From JAXHUM01 sp034189325 (GTDB lineage Bacteria; Desulfobacterota; DSM-4660; Desulfatiglandales; Desulfatiglandaceae): a stretch of DNA of 64,000 nucleotides. A program made the translations under genes and the position numbers. Positions 16,752-24,811 of the stretch are shown here, in pieces. The first letter of the stretch is position 1. Each line of letters starts with the position of its first letter. The DNA is taken from the NCBI GenBank assembly GCA_034189325.1, contig JAXHUM010000007.1, forward strand, positions 1-64,000, given 5' to 3'. A model generated the notes under the pieces. It made no database searches. It was given only the letters and a program-made list of their open reading frames with translations, and was not told the origin of the DNA.

Positions 16752-19203
16752 GATATTCCATCGCCCCCTAACGCTCATATTGTTTTTTTTTGCAGGGGGC
16801 ATCCTGATAGGCAAGGTAGTATCACCCCTTTACGAGACGATTCTACTCGCTCTGTACCTGTCCCTCATCCTTTGCCTCCTGTCAATGCTCTTTCTGTCGA
16901 GAAGGCTGAAGATCTACGTGATGCTCTTCGCCTTCTTTCTAACCGGTATTCTCCTCTCATCAAACATCGGTTCTTCCTCCCAGCTGTTGCCCCATGCTCA
17001 TAAGAGCAAGAGGGCGGTCATCGAAGGGACGGTTCTTGAGACGGTAAAGAGGAAACCTGGAATGTGCCGGCTCAGGGTTCGGGTGTTGACCTGTCGTTTC
17101 GAAGAAGAGACGAATCTTGTTAATGAAGACCTCCTTGTGACCATCTACGACCCCGTCACTCCCATCCGCCCGGGAGAAAAGATCCGCTTCCCCGCCCGCC
17201 TCAGACCTTTTAAGGACTTTAACAATCCAGGCCATTACGAATATGAGGCGGCCATGGTATTGAAAGGTTTCTCTTGTGCAGCCACTGTGTCCGATGGAAG
17301 ATACGTCGTACCCATGGGACCCGGTCGAATGCCTTTCCCACACAACCTCCTGGAAAGGATTCGTGCGCCTGTAAGGGATTTCCTGCGAGATAATCTCAAC
17401 ACCCGCGATGCCGCATTATTCTACGCCCTCATACTGGGGGAACGTCACAGTATCGATCAGGATCTTAGAGAGTCCTTTAATAAGACGGGGCTGGGGCATA
17501 TCCTCGCGGTTTCAGGATTGCACATCGGCCTTGTGGCCTGGTTCTCCTTTTTCGTATTGAAATCTATTCTGTCGAGGTCTTATAGGGTAATCCTTGCGAC
17601 AGATATTCGCAGACTATCCGCCCTTTTGACCTCCTTTCCCGTTTTCCTGTATACCTGCCTCGCAGGATTCCAGGTTTCCAGCCAGAGAGCCATGATCATG
17701 GTCATGGTCTTTCTCTTCTCCCTGATCGCCGGACGCCAGAGAGAGGTCTGGTCCTCTCTTGCCCTGGCGGCTTTGGTCATACTCGCATTGGACCCCCAGG
17801 CTATTTTCTCGATGTCCTTTCAGCTCTCCTTTGGAGCGGTCATAGGAATCCTTTGGATTACGCCTGTTTTCCTCAAGGCCCTCCCCTCCCCTCACGGACC
17901 ACGAGAAAAGAGACCGCTTTTCTATCGCCTTTATCTCTATTTCGGAGGTCTTATTGCCGCGACCTCGGCCGCAACTATCTTTCTTCTCCCCCTTATCTCT
18001 TTCTATTTCCATCGTGTCTCTCTTGCAGGCATATTGGCCAACATAACGGCCGTTCCTATTTTAGGGATGTGGGTTCTCCCCTCAGGGTTGCTATCTCTTG
18101 GAATCTTGCCCTTTTCAACTAAAATGGCCGGTTTTCTCCTGGGGCTGAGCGCATGGGGTCTGAACATTATGATGGAAGTTATAGATTTGTGGGCTGGATT
18201 ATCCTGGTCAAGTGTGTGGACCATCACTCCCAATCTTTTTGAGATGAGCCTGTTTTACCTCCTTCTCATTGCCATATTTTTTGTCGGATACCGGTTGTGG
18301 GCAAGAAGACTCCTACTGGTCCTCACGATCATCATGATCGCTGATATCGGCTACTGGATACATCGGGTCCATTTCAACAAGGACCTTCGGGTGACCTTTC
18401 TCGACGTGGGCCAGGCCAGCTCAGCTTTTATTGAATTTCCCGGTGGGAAAAAGATGCTTATAGATGGGGGCGGTTTTCCTCGTGATTATTTCGATGTTGG
18501 GAAGATGGTCGTAGCGCCCTTTTTGTGGCGATCGAAGATCTCACATATCGATTACCTGGTCCTGAGCCATCCCCAGGCAGACCACATGAATGGGCTCCGT
18601 TTTATCGCCCGACACTTTCACCCCACAGAGTTCTGGTACAATGGAGATGAGGTCGACACCCCCTCCTATCGAGAACTGATGGCTATTGTCGAATCACAAG
18701 ATGTAAAGAAACACCTTCCCCGTTCCCTCTTCGGACGCAGGCACATCAACGGGGTCACCGTTGATGTGCTTCATCCTCCTCCTGGTGACAAAGCTCTTGG
18801 TCTATCTTCTCCTTCAAGAAGGCTGAACAACCGTTCACTCGTACTGAAGATTTCCTATGGGGGAAAGGCCTTTCTCTTTCCAGGTGACATTGAACGGACA
18901 GGTGAGATCGCTCTGATGGCACACGCCGGAAAATCTCTCAAGAGCAACATCCTTCTTTCCCCTCATCATGGAAGTAGTCGTTCAAACATGGAAGGCTTCC
19001 TCCGCATGGTCAAGCCTGAGGTCTGTGTCATCTCGTCAGGGCATGGCAATGCTTTCGGTTTTCCTCATTCCGAGACCATTAGAAGACTGAAAAAGGTCGG
19101 CTGCAGAGTCATCAGGATTGATCAGACAGGAGCGGTTGGATTCAGGGTCAATAAACGATTAGTTCAAATGAGAACCTTTGTTGGAGGAGAGACGCCCTTG
19201 TGA
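16690..19203 (+). CDS. comEC: ComEC/Rec2-family DNA uptake channel protein
   Basis: 837 residues. An N-terminal membrane/OB segment is followed by a multi-helix competence domain (GLGHILAVSGLHIGLVAW, SFQLSFGAVIGILW). A C-terminal metallo-beta-lactamase-like domain has FLDVGQASSAF, LSHPQADHMNGL and SPHHGSSRSN. ComEC carries single-stranded DNA across the inner membrane in natural transformation. The annotated start overlaps murA by 62 bases and a later start cannot be excluded. Its presence suggests competence, but no other com genes lie here. Confidence 0.92.
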   Translation: MRPLKKNSGSSVPTSGGKASRIFHRPLTLILFFFAGGILIGKVVSPLYETILLALYLSLILCLLSMLFLSRRLKIYVMLFAFFLTGILLSSNIGSSSQLLPHAHKSKRAVIEGTVLETVKRKPGMCRLRVRVLTCRFEEETNLVNEDLLVTIYDPVTPIRPGEKIRFPARLRPFKDFNNPGHYEYEAAMVLKGFSCAATVSDGRYVVPMGPGRMPFPHNLLERIRAPVRDFLRDNLNTRDAALFYALILGERHSIDQDLRESFNKTGLGHILAVSGLHIGLVAWFSFFVLKSILSRSYRVILATDIRRLSALLTSFPVFLYTCLAGFQVSSQRAMIMVMVFLFSLIAGRQREVWSSLALAALVILALDPQAIFSMSFQLSFGAVIGILWITPVFLKALPSPHGPREKRPLFYRLYLYFGGLIAATSAATIFLLPLISFYFHRVSLAGILANITAVPILGMWVLPSGLLSLGILPFSTKMAGFLLGLSAWGLNIMMEVIDLWAGLSWSSVWTITPNLFEMSLFYLLLIAIFFVGYRLWARRLLLVLTIIMIADIGYWIHRVHFNKDLRVTFLDVGQASSAFIEFPGGKKMLIDGGGFPRDYFDVGKMVVAPFLWRSKISHIDYLVLSHPQADHMNGLRFIARHFHPTEFWYNGDEVDTPSYRELMAIVESQDVKKHLPRSLFGRRHINGVTVDVLHPPPGDKALGLSSPSRRLNNRSLVLKISYGGKAFLFPGDIERTGEIALMAHAGKSLKSNILLSPHHGSSRSNMEGFLRMVKPEVCVISSGHGNAFGFPHSETIRRLKKVGCRVIRIDQTGAVGFRVNKRLVQMRTFVGGETPL

Positions 19204-19998
19204 TGATCGCAGCATCACCACGGTTCCGAAGCGTCCGGTCTTGCCCTCTCGCCGGTAAGAATAAAAGAGGTCTGTGTTACAGGATGTGCAGACCTGAGCG
19301 ATCTCGATATTCTCTGCCATGAGGCCTGCCTTCTGAAGTTGACGACCGCTGAGACTCCATAGGTCAAAATGATTCTCCCGGACCATGAAGTCGGTGAAGC
19401 TGTCGGGAAATATCTCTCTGTACCCCCTGAACTCTGCGCAGCAAGGGCCGAGAGAAGGTCCTATCGCCGCCACAAGGTCTGATGCCTGACAGCCGAACTC
19501 CTGTCTCATCCCGGAAACAACCTTTCCAAGAATATTGGCTACATTTCCTCGCCATCCGCAGTGTACATTGCCGACAACAGCCAGTATGGGGTCGAAGATA
19601 ATGACTCCCTGGCAGTCTGCCTGGTTCACCATGAGCGCCGTGCCCGGGACATTCGTGATCAGGGCATCCGCATCAGGCGGCAAGGTTGTTCCGGTTGGTT
19701 GACCTCGGCGGATGACGCAGATATGATCCCCGTGAGACTGGTTCATGAACACCAGGACTCTGGCCCCCAATACATTTCGTATCGTGTCCAGGTTTTTTGT
19801 TACGTTGTCGGGATAATCGTCAACTGCAAAACTTGTGTTGAGACCAATGTAAGGAGAAGCACTGGCACCTCCGAGCCGGGTGAAAACCGCGTGCGCCACA
19901 TGTCGGTTCCGGGAAAGTTGGGGGAATTGGAAGTATGTTGTCTCTTGGTGGGTCCACAATAGTCCGCCACGAGAGGCGATGAGGGGAGGCTTTTTCAT
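19159..19998 (-). CDS. pgeF: Purine nucleoside phosphorylase, YfiH/LACC1 family
   Basis: 279 residues. The family was long annotated as polyphenol oxidase or laccase. It is now known to act on purine nucleosides and related peptidoglycan-editing functions. Conserved metal residues are present: NQSHGD (about residue 88), NQADCQG (about 127) and GNVHCGWRGN (about 145), plus GPSLGPCCAEF. The 3' end overlaps the convergent comEC by 45 bases. Confidence 0.88.
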   Translation of the reverse strand: MKKPPLIASRGGLLWTHQETTYFQFPQLSRNRHVAHAVFTRLGGASASPYIGLNTSFAVDDYPDNVTKNLDTIRNVLGARVLVFMNQSHGDHICVIRRGQPTGTTLPPDADALITNVPGTALMVNQADCQGVIIFDPILAVVGNVHCGWRGNVANILGKVVSGMRQEFGCQASDLVAAIGPSLGPCCAEFRGYREIFPDSFTDFMVRENHFDLWSLSGRQLQKAGLMAENIEIAQVCTSCNTDLFYSYRREGKTGRFGTVVMLRSSQGRLSSNKGSHLN

Positions 19999-20051
19999 TT
20001 AAGAGAGGAGCAACGGCATGGGATCGAGGGATGATTTTCAAAAAAATTTTG

Positions 20052-20332
20052 AGTCCTTGGTCGTACATCCTCATTCAACCAATGGCCGAGAAGCCCCTGT
20101 CGCCCGGACAAAGGAGATAGATACCATCACGACACAGACTATCTTACTTACCGCTGCTTCCTCCCGGACCTGACGGGGTTCGTAAGCGTCTGTCACGTGA
20201 GGTCCACCTCTTCTCCTAAGACAACGGAGAGACTCCTCATGCCAAAGATCTCCTGAAGGATTTTCGACCCCGCATAAGCGGATTTCGGGTTCCGGGGCAC
20301 CGCTAGCTCCCCATCTAGCACGACCAAGGCCC
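20052..20332 (-). ncRNA. ffs: Signal recognition particle RNA, large bacterial form
   Basis: The minus strand carries CAGGTCCGGGAGGAAGCAGC, the near-invariant SRP54-binding tetraloop region of domain IV. The 5' part reads GCTAGATGGGGAGCTAGC, then AATCCGCTTATGCGG, the pattern of the large bacterial SRP RNA with an Alu-type domain (as in Bacillus 6S/scRNA). The ends pair: CCTTGGTCGT (5') with ACGACCAAGG (3'), which sets the limits at about 20052-20332. A T-run follows at about 20038-20047. TATAAG at 20333-20338 is a plausible -10. It lies directly downstream of the HU gene. Confidence 0.92.
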
Positions 20333-20343
20333 TTATAGTCTTC

Positions 20344-20622
20344 TTATTCAACATCCACCCTTTCTTTCAATTCTTTGCCTACCTTGAAAAAGGGAAGGAT
20401 CTTAGGGGTCACATCTATGACTTCGCCGGTTTTCGGGTTCCTACCCTTGTAGCCTCCATATTGCTTGGGCTTAAAGCTGCCGAACCCCCTGATCTCGACC
20501 CTCTCTCCCTTGATAAGGGCCGTTGCCATTTCCTCAAAGACCGTATTGACGACCTCTTCGGCCTTTCTTAAGGCTAAATCCTCTTTTTTTGCGAGGGCCT
20601 CAATTAATTGAGATTTGTTCAT
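20344..20622 (-). CDS. hup: HU/IHF family DNA-binding protein
   Basis: 92 residues. Small nucleoid protein that dimerises and bends DNA. It starts MNKSQLIEALAKKEDL, and the beta-arm signature GFGSFKPKQYGGYKGRNPKTGE carries the Pro at the arm tip region. It is transcribed from a good promoter upstream and followed immediately by the SRP RNA. It could be HU or an IHF-like paralogue. Confidence 0.95.
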   Translation of the reverse strand: MNKSQLIEALAKKEDLALRKAEEVVNTVFEEMATALIKGERVEIRGFGSFKPKQYGGYKGRNPKTGEVIDVTPKILPFFKVGKELKERVDVE

Positions 20623-20923
20623 AGCACTCCCCCTTAAAAGTAAAAAATCGATTCAACAGGCGACCTAGGATAGCGGGCTAAGTTAATAGATCAAATGCCC
20701 CAAGTCAAGGGCCTGCCATGAAAAAACTGATTTTTAAAAAAAATTACTTTAAAGAATCCTTATCTTCACACGCATGATGGACCCTGCATAATCGTTGAAA
20801 GCGACCATCTGCAATGCTTGCGATCCTCGACATGACACGGCCCGGACTTAATCACTCGACGTTCAATGACACCCGTGAAGGTCTGGGCTCCAGGCCAGTA
20901 GTTTCATCAATTCCTGAGGGATC
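20623..20923. other. Intergenic region between HU and the methyltransferase-like gene
   Basis: About 300 bases. The half nearest HU holds the HU promoter and an AT-rich upstream tract with A/T runs (20725-20755), suitable as an UP element. I see no gene in the remainder. Confidence 0.5.
20680..20708 (-). promoter_or_regulatory. Promoter of the HU gene
   Basis: Minus strand TTGACT (20703-20708), a 17-base spacer and TAACTT (20680-20685), about 60 bases upstream of the HU start. A run of A/T tracts lies just upstream. Confidence 0.6.
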
Positions 20924-21520
20924 TCACATTCGTTGCAGGAGAAACTCTCTGAGCCCATTGCCGCAAATAACGGACTTGACAAGACGAAAAGAAGAAAGCA
21001 TGTCCAATATATCCCGGGCATTCCGTCTTCGCAAGGGAAGCTTGAGATGAGCCTGGGCACGGGTGGATACTCTGTATCCCTCATCCTCAATAATGAAGGA
21101 GTTGACCGACTCCTGACCTCCCTGCTCACCGAAAAAAAAGACAACGAGCATCCCTCCCTGTTTGAGGATGCTATGACATCGTTCCAGCAATGAAGCCACA
21201 TCGGAATCATCAAGTCTGTCAAGCAGGTCCCACAACAGAATCCCATCAAAGCTCTTGTCCGGGTAATCCAGGTGTCTCCACACACTCCTCAAGGCCCCGG
21301 TTCTTTCCCGTTCCCTATCAATTCGGATAAACATATCACAAACATAAAGCCTGGCTGTTTGCCGTGCGAGTAGATTGATGTTTTCCGCACAGATAGGTCC
21401 CACGTCCAGCAGCTTTGGATCCTGTCGTCGGAGCAGGCGTTCAATGAACAACCGTAGTATCGTGCTGATGTGATACGCTGGAGCGGACGCTAAAGAGACC
21501 CCTCCGGCAGCCGACGGCAT
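20924..21520 (-). CDS. Methyltransferase-like protein with degenerate SAM motif
   Basis: 198 residues. The core resembles class I methyltransferases: LLDVGPICAENINLLA stands where the usual glycine-rich SAM loop would be, DGILLWDLLDRLDD matches motif IV, and HSILKQGGMLVVFFF is a typical post-motif strand. The glycine loop GxGxG is not intact, so catalysis is uncertain. It is encoded 35 bases downstream of a bactofilin on the same strand, and the two may act together in envelope or cell-shape biology. That is inference from context. Confidence 0.65.
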   Translation of the reverse strand: MPSAAGGVSLASAPAYHISTILRLFIERLLRRQDPKLLDVGPICAENINLLARQTARLYVCDMFIRIDRERERTGALRSVWRHLDYPDKSFDGILLWDLLDRLDDSDVASLLERCHSILKQGGMLVVFFFGEQGGQESVNSFIIEDEGYRVSTRAQAHLKLPLRRRNARDILDMLSSFRLVKSVICGNGLREFLLQRM

Positions 21521-21555
21521 AGTCGATGCCCCCCAGATTGCACTCCTTGTAAGGC

Positions 21556-22023
21556 TTACTGGCCCAAGGTGACAGGTGTGCCTCCCTTTTCGTCCTCTTC
21601 TTCGTCGGCCTCTTTGCCTAACGGCACGGCCTTGATCGGGGACTCTCGTTCGAGCTCGATGACCGCCTTGAGCATAGCGCCGTCTTCCACTGAGAAGCGC
21701 CTGGCCTTGATCTCGCCGTTAAAATCGGCATCTTTTGTGATTGTCACCTTGTCGATGGCAGTAATATTCCCGACAAGCCTTCCGCTGATGGTCACACTGT
21801 CAGCCAGAATATCGGCTTCCACCTGACCCTTCGGACCGACGGTAAGATGCTGCCCTTCAAGCTCGATGCTCCCTCTTACAGACCCCTCAATAACCAGATC
21901 TTCAGTGCCTTTGATTTTGCCTTCAATGGCGATCTGCTGTCCGACCATGGTTGGCCCTCCAGAAGAGGACGCCACTGTAAAAGGCTCAACAGTGCTTCCT
22001 GTGTTCTTGGTTTTTTTAAGCAC
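21556..22023 (-). CDS. Bactofilin (DUF583) cytoskeletal protein
   Basis: 155 residues. A right-handed beta-helix core of repeated short strands (IKGTEDLVIEGSVRGSIE, VEADILADSVTISGRLVGN, GEIKARRFSVEDGAMLKA) sits between a disordered N-terminus and an acidic tail, the standard bactofilin layout. Bactofilins polymerise without nucleotide and organise cell-wall enzymes. The GTG start is preceded by GGAG at six bases. Confidence 0.92.
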   Translation of the reverse strand: MLKKTKNTGSTVEPFTVASSSGGPTMVGQQIAIEGKIKGTEDLVIEGSVRGSIELEGQHLTVGPKGQVEADILADSVTISGRLVGNITAIDKVTITKDADFNGEIKARRFSVEDGAMLKAVIELERESPIKAVPLGKEADEEEDEKGGTPVTLGQ

Positions 22024-22506
22024 GTTGACTCCTCATCTAAAAGTTTTGCGGAATATGTTAAAAGCCTATGACCTATCTAAAAGGTAGATTCCATGTGACG
22101 GCTTTTGAAGGGTATCTGTTTGGATGACAATCTCGACGCGCACAATCATGTGCTACAAGATTCTTTTAGTAAGGCTGCGTTTGATAGAACATCCATTATG
22201 ATATATCATGATGAAACTGTTTGTCAAGTTTCCGTTTTAATTGCAATAGTGCCGCAATAATCCTACATCCTCTGCAAGCCTCTAAAGATATTTCCCAACT
22301 GATCTGAGCGTGGTTTATATAGAGAGCCCTACAGGAAACAAAGGAAGTAGTGTTTATAGGATGGGCTATGGGCGTTGAAAGGGAAATCTCCCGGAATATT
22401 GGATAGGCCAAGACAATGCCTTGAAACAGCTTCGTATAGATGGTAGAATCGCCCTCAACAGTGGCAGTTTAGGTGCTGAAGAACAGAATGCCGAGGGGAG
22501 TAGAAT
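22024..22506. other. Divergent intergenic region between bactofilin and FmdB-like genes
   Basis: About 480 AT-rich bases without a supported gene. It contains the bactofilin promoter (22198-22227) and a perfect 12-base palindrome, ATGATATATCAT, at 22198-22209 overlapping its -10. I found no convincing promoter for the plus-strand FmdB-like gene. Confidence 0.5.
22198..22227 (-). promoter_or_regulatory. Bactofilin promoter
   Basis: Minus strand TTGACA (22222-22227, consensus), an 18-base spacer and TATCAT (22198-22203). It would give a 5' leader of about 165 bases. The palindrome ATGATATATCAT covers the -10 and could be an operator. Confidence 0.55.
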
Positions 22507-22752
22507 ATGCCTATTTATGAATTCGAATGCGCAGATTGCGGTCAAAAAACAGAGATCCTAATGGCTCCCACAGAGACAGATCTGGTGATATGCCATGGTT
22601 GTGGAAGTCGAAACCTCAAAAAACTGCTATCCGCCCATGCCGCGGTTAGTTCTGACAAGGGTTTCCCGCAAGACCCCTCTGATCGCTGCTGCGGGACCGA
22701 CACTCCCCCAGGGACCTGTGCCGGTCCTGGAAGCTGCTGCGGGAGGGCCTAG
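22507..22752 (+). CDS. FmdB-type zinc ribbon regulatory protein
   Basis: 81 residues beginning MPIYEFECADCGQ, the FmdB/CxxC signature, with a second pair in CHGCGSRN to bind one zinc. The C-terminus is rich in Cys/Gly (DRCCGTDTPPGTCAGPGSCCG). The family is common in anaerobes, and its function is unclear beyond a proposed regulatory role. It lies 76 bases upstream of a metallo-hydrolase, possibly cotranscribed. Confidence 0.85.
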   Translation: MPIYEFECADCGQKTEILMAPTETDLVICHGCGSRNLKKLLSAHAAVSSDKGFPQDPSDRCCGTDTPPGTCAGPGSCCGRA

Positions 22753-22828
22753 AAGTCTCAAGCCGCTTTGATTTGAGGGATCGTGCTCTAAAGGCTTATG
22801 AGATCATATAACGTAAGGATAGGAGCTT

Positions 22829-23533
22829 GTGAGAGTCAGACAATTCCCATATTCACCGGATAATTTAGGGTATCTGATCTGGGGGAAGCGCCATGCAATG
22901 GCAGTTGACGGAGGCGCGGTGAAACCTATTCTTTCGGCCGTGAGTTCTCTCGGTCTGACCCTTAAGTTCGTGGCAAACACCCACTTACATCCCGACCATA
23001 CTGCAGGAACAGGGGCACTTGTCCAAGCATCAGGCGCCGCCTACTTGGATAATAAGACCCTCCTTGATCAGGAGGTTGTGGACCTGGACGGAGAAAAAAT
23101 AAAGGTTTACCATACCCCAGGACACTCGAAGGAATCCCTCTGTTTTCATGTCGGCGACGTTCTTCTCACGGGTGATACGCTATTCAACGGCAAAGTAGGG
23201 AGATGCTTTTCCAGAGACCTCAAAGGCTTCTACAACTCCATTAAATTTCTCATGGGTCTACCAGGCCATACTGTTGTGTATGCAGGGCATGACTATGTAG
23301 GGGAATGCGTGGAGTTTATCAGGCAGCTCGATCCGGACAACAAACATATTGACGATTTTCTCAAGAAGTATGACCCCCATGATGTTCATTCCACCTTGGA
23401 GGAGGAAAAAAGGATCAATCCTTTTTTCAGGCTGAATGACAGCAGGATAATCGCGAGCCTGAAGAAAAGAGGCCTCCCCTCAGAGACTGAATATGATCGA
23501 TGGGAGTCTCTCATATCCATTATGGAGGCCTGA
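22829..23533 (+). CDS. Metallo-beta-lactamase-fold hydrolase (glyoxalase II-like)
   Basis: 234 residues, GTG start with AGGAG four bases upstream. The metal site THLHPDHTAG is at about residues 51-60, then YHTPGHSKES and LTGDTLFNGKVGR, then AGHDY. The order and spacing are those of hydroxyacylglutathione hydrolases and related thioesterases. The substrate is not determined. The glutaredoxin and glutamate-cysteine ligase homologue on the opposite strand are consistent with thiol metabolism. Confidence 0.85.
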   Translation: MRVRQFPYSPDNLGYLIWGKRHAMAVDGGAVKPILSAVSSLGLTLKFVANTHLHPDHTAGTGALVQASGAAYLDNKTLLDQEVVDLDGEKIKVYHTPGHSKESLCFHVGDVLLTGDTLFNGKVGRCFSRDLKGFYNSIKFLMGLPGHTVVYAGHDYVGECVEFIRQLDPDNKHIDDFLKKYDPHDVHSTLEEEKRINPFFRLNDSRIIASLKKRGLPSETEYDRWESLISIMEA

Positions 23534-23581
23534 TGTCCTCGGGTCTTCGTCCTCTCCCTCCTCGTGAGCCTGCCTCACTCC

Positions 23582-23842
23582 TCATGGCGCGCCGAGGAGT
23601 TTTTCCAGTTCCCCTTTCTTGTCAAGTTCGATGAGGTCATCGCATCCCCCCACATGAAAATCATCAATGAAGATCTGAGGGACCGTTTTCATTCCCTTGC
23701 TTCTTCTAACAGCCTCTTCCGTCTTTTCCGGACTCTTATCCACAGATATCTCACGGTAAACCACCCCTTTGGAATCAAGCAATTCCTTGGCCCTGTCGCA
23801 GTATACACATCTCTTTGAGGTATAAATCTCCACATCCGTCAT
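23582..23842 (-). CDS. grxC: Glutaredoxin (GrxC-like)
   Basis: 86 residues with the dithiol active site CVYC at residues 12-15, the TVPQIFIDDFHVGGCDDL segment (cis-Pro and glutathione-binding loop) and normal length. Reduces disulfides using a low-molecular-weight thiol. It lies 17 bases downstream of the glutamate-cysteine ligase-like gene on the same strand, which suggests a shared thiol pathway. Confidence 0.92.
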   Translation of the reverse strand: MTDVEIYTSKRCVYCDRAKELLDSKGVVYREISVDKSPEKTEEAVRRSKGMKTVPQIFIDDFHVGGCDDLIELDKKGELEKLLGAP

Positions 23843-23859
23843 AATGAAGTCTCCTTTGT

Positions 23860-24792
23860 CTATGTTATCGGATAATGTTCAAACGTAGACACAAAAAGGT
23901 CCCATTTCCCCATAAATTTGGAGAGAGGGAGGCTATCAAGAGTCCGGAGCTCTAAGGAAGGCCCCTTCATATTGAGTCGCACGTCCGTAAAAATGGTCGT
24001 CAAATGATACAGGAAGTTATCTACTGTAATATCACTTTTCTCGGCAAAAGGGAGGTTTTCATTTATGTCCACAGCCAAGAGGGCGAAACGGACGATCCTG
24101 GAAATAAGAGCGTGCGCGTCTGTAACCTCGGCCATATTGTCTAGTGGCATCCCGCAACGGGTCGGATCGGTGTGATTCCATATATCCCTCCTGTCGGACG
24201 ACATGGAAAATTCGACGGTCTTGGCTAGAAAGGCGAGTTCTTTAAAGATCGGAAGGATCTCCCGAGTGTCGAGAATGACCACGTGGAGATGAATGGAGGC
24301 CGTTCCTTTCATCATGTCCAGCCCCCTGGTCCCGCATGTACTCATCCGCGCCTGGAGTCTTTTGTATCTCTTGGAAGTCACACAAAGAGGTATCTTGTCA
24401 CGACCGGGGATATATCCGACAGGTAAGTACAGTATGCCCAAAGACCGATGGATTTTCCTATTCACCTCCTCGATAATACCCAAAAGGGCCTCCACTGACG
24501 AACGATCTCCTCCCTCTATCGGTGGGCTGCAGTATTCTATCTGCCCTCCCGGTTCGAAGGTGATACTCATACCATTTGAAGACAAGAACCTGTCTCCATC
24601 GGCATCAAAACCGCAGGAGGGGAGACAGGCGCGTATCTCGTCAAGGCGTTTTCGGTCAATGATCTCTCTCGGTAGAAACTCGTATTCAAACCCGTAGGTC
24701 CGTTTTTCGCTGTGGGTTCTTTTTTCTAGGAGAGCGATAATGGCGTCTGATAATTCGGACGTCATGTGATCTAGGCTGGCTTCAAGATTCAT
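23860..24792 (-). CDS. Plant-type glutamate-cysteine ligase family protein (GCS2-like)
   Basis: 310 residues from the ATG at 24792. A TTG at 24819 is a possible earlier start overlapping the asparagine synthetase gene by 8 bases. It is recognisable as the GCS2/plant GshA fold from GFEYEF, ITFEPGGQIEYCSPP, GLDMMKGTASIHLHV, DIWNHTDPTRCGM and LYHLTTIFTDVRL. These enzymes form an ATP-dependent gamma-glutamyl amide, usually with cysteine. It is shorter than the plant and proteobacterial enzymes (about 450 residues). No glutathione synthetase is nearby. It follows asnB, with glutaredoxin next. Another carboxylate-amine ligase is possible. Confidence 0.8.
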   Translation of the reverse strand: MNLEASLDHMTSELSDAIIALLEKRTHSEKRTYGFEYEFLPREIIDRKRLDEIRACLPSCGFDADGDRFLSSNGMSITFEPGGQIEYCSPPIEGGDRSSVEALLGIIEEVNRKIHRSLGILYLPVGYIPGRDKIPLCVTSKRYKRLQARMSTCGTRGLDMMKGTASIHLHVVILDTREILPIFKELAFLAKTVEFSMSSDRRDIWNHTDPTRCGMPLDNMAEVTDAHALISRIVRFALLAVDINENLPFAEKSDITVDNFLYHLTTIFTDVRLNMKGPSLELRTLDSLPLSKFMGKWDLFVSTFEHYPIT

Positions 24793-24811
24793 TGAGACTT
24801 GTCCCTTCGGC

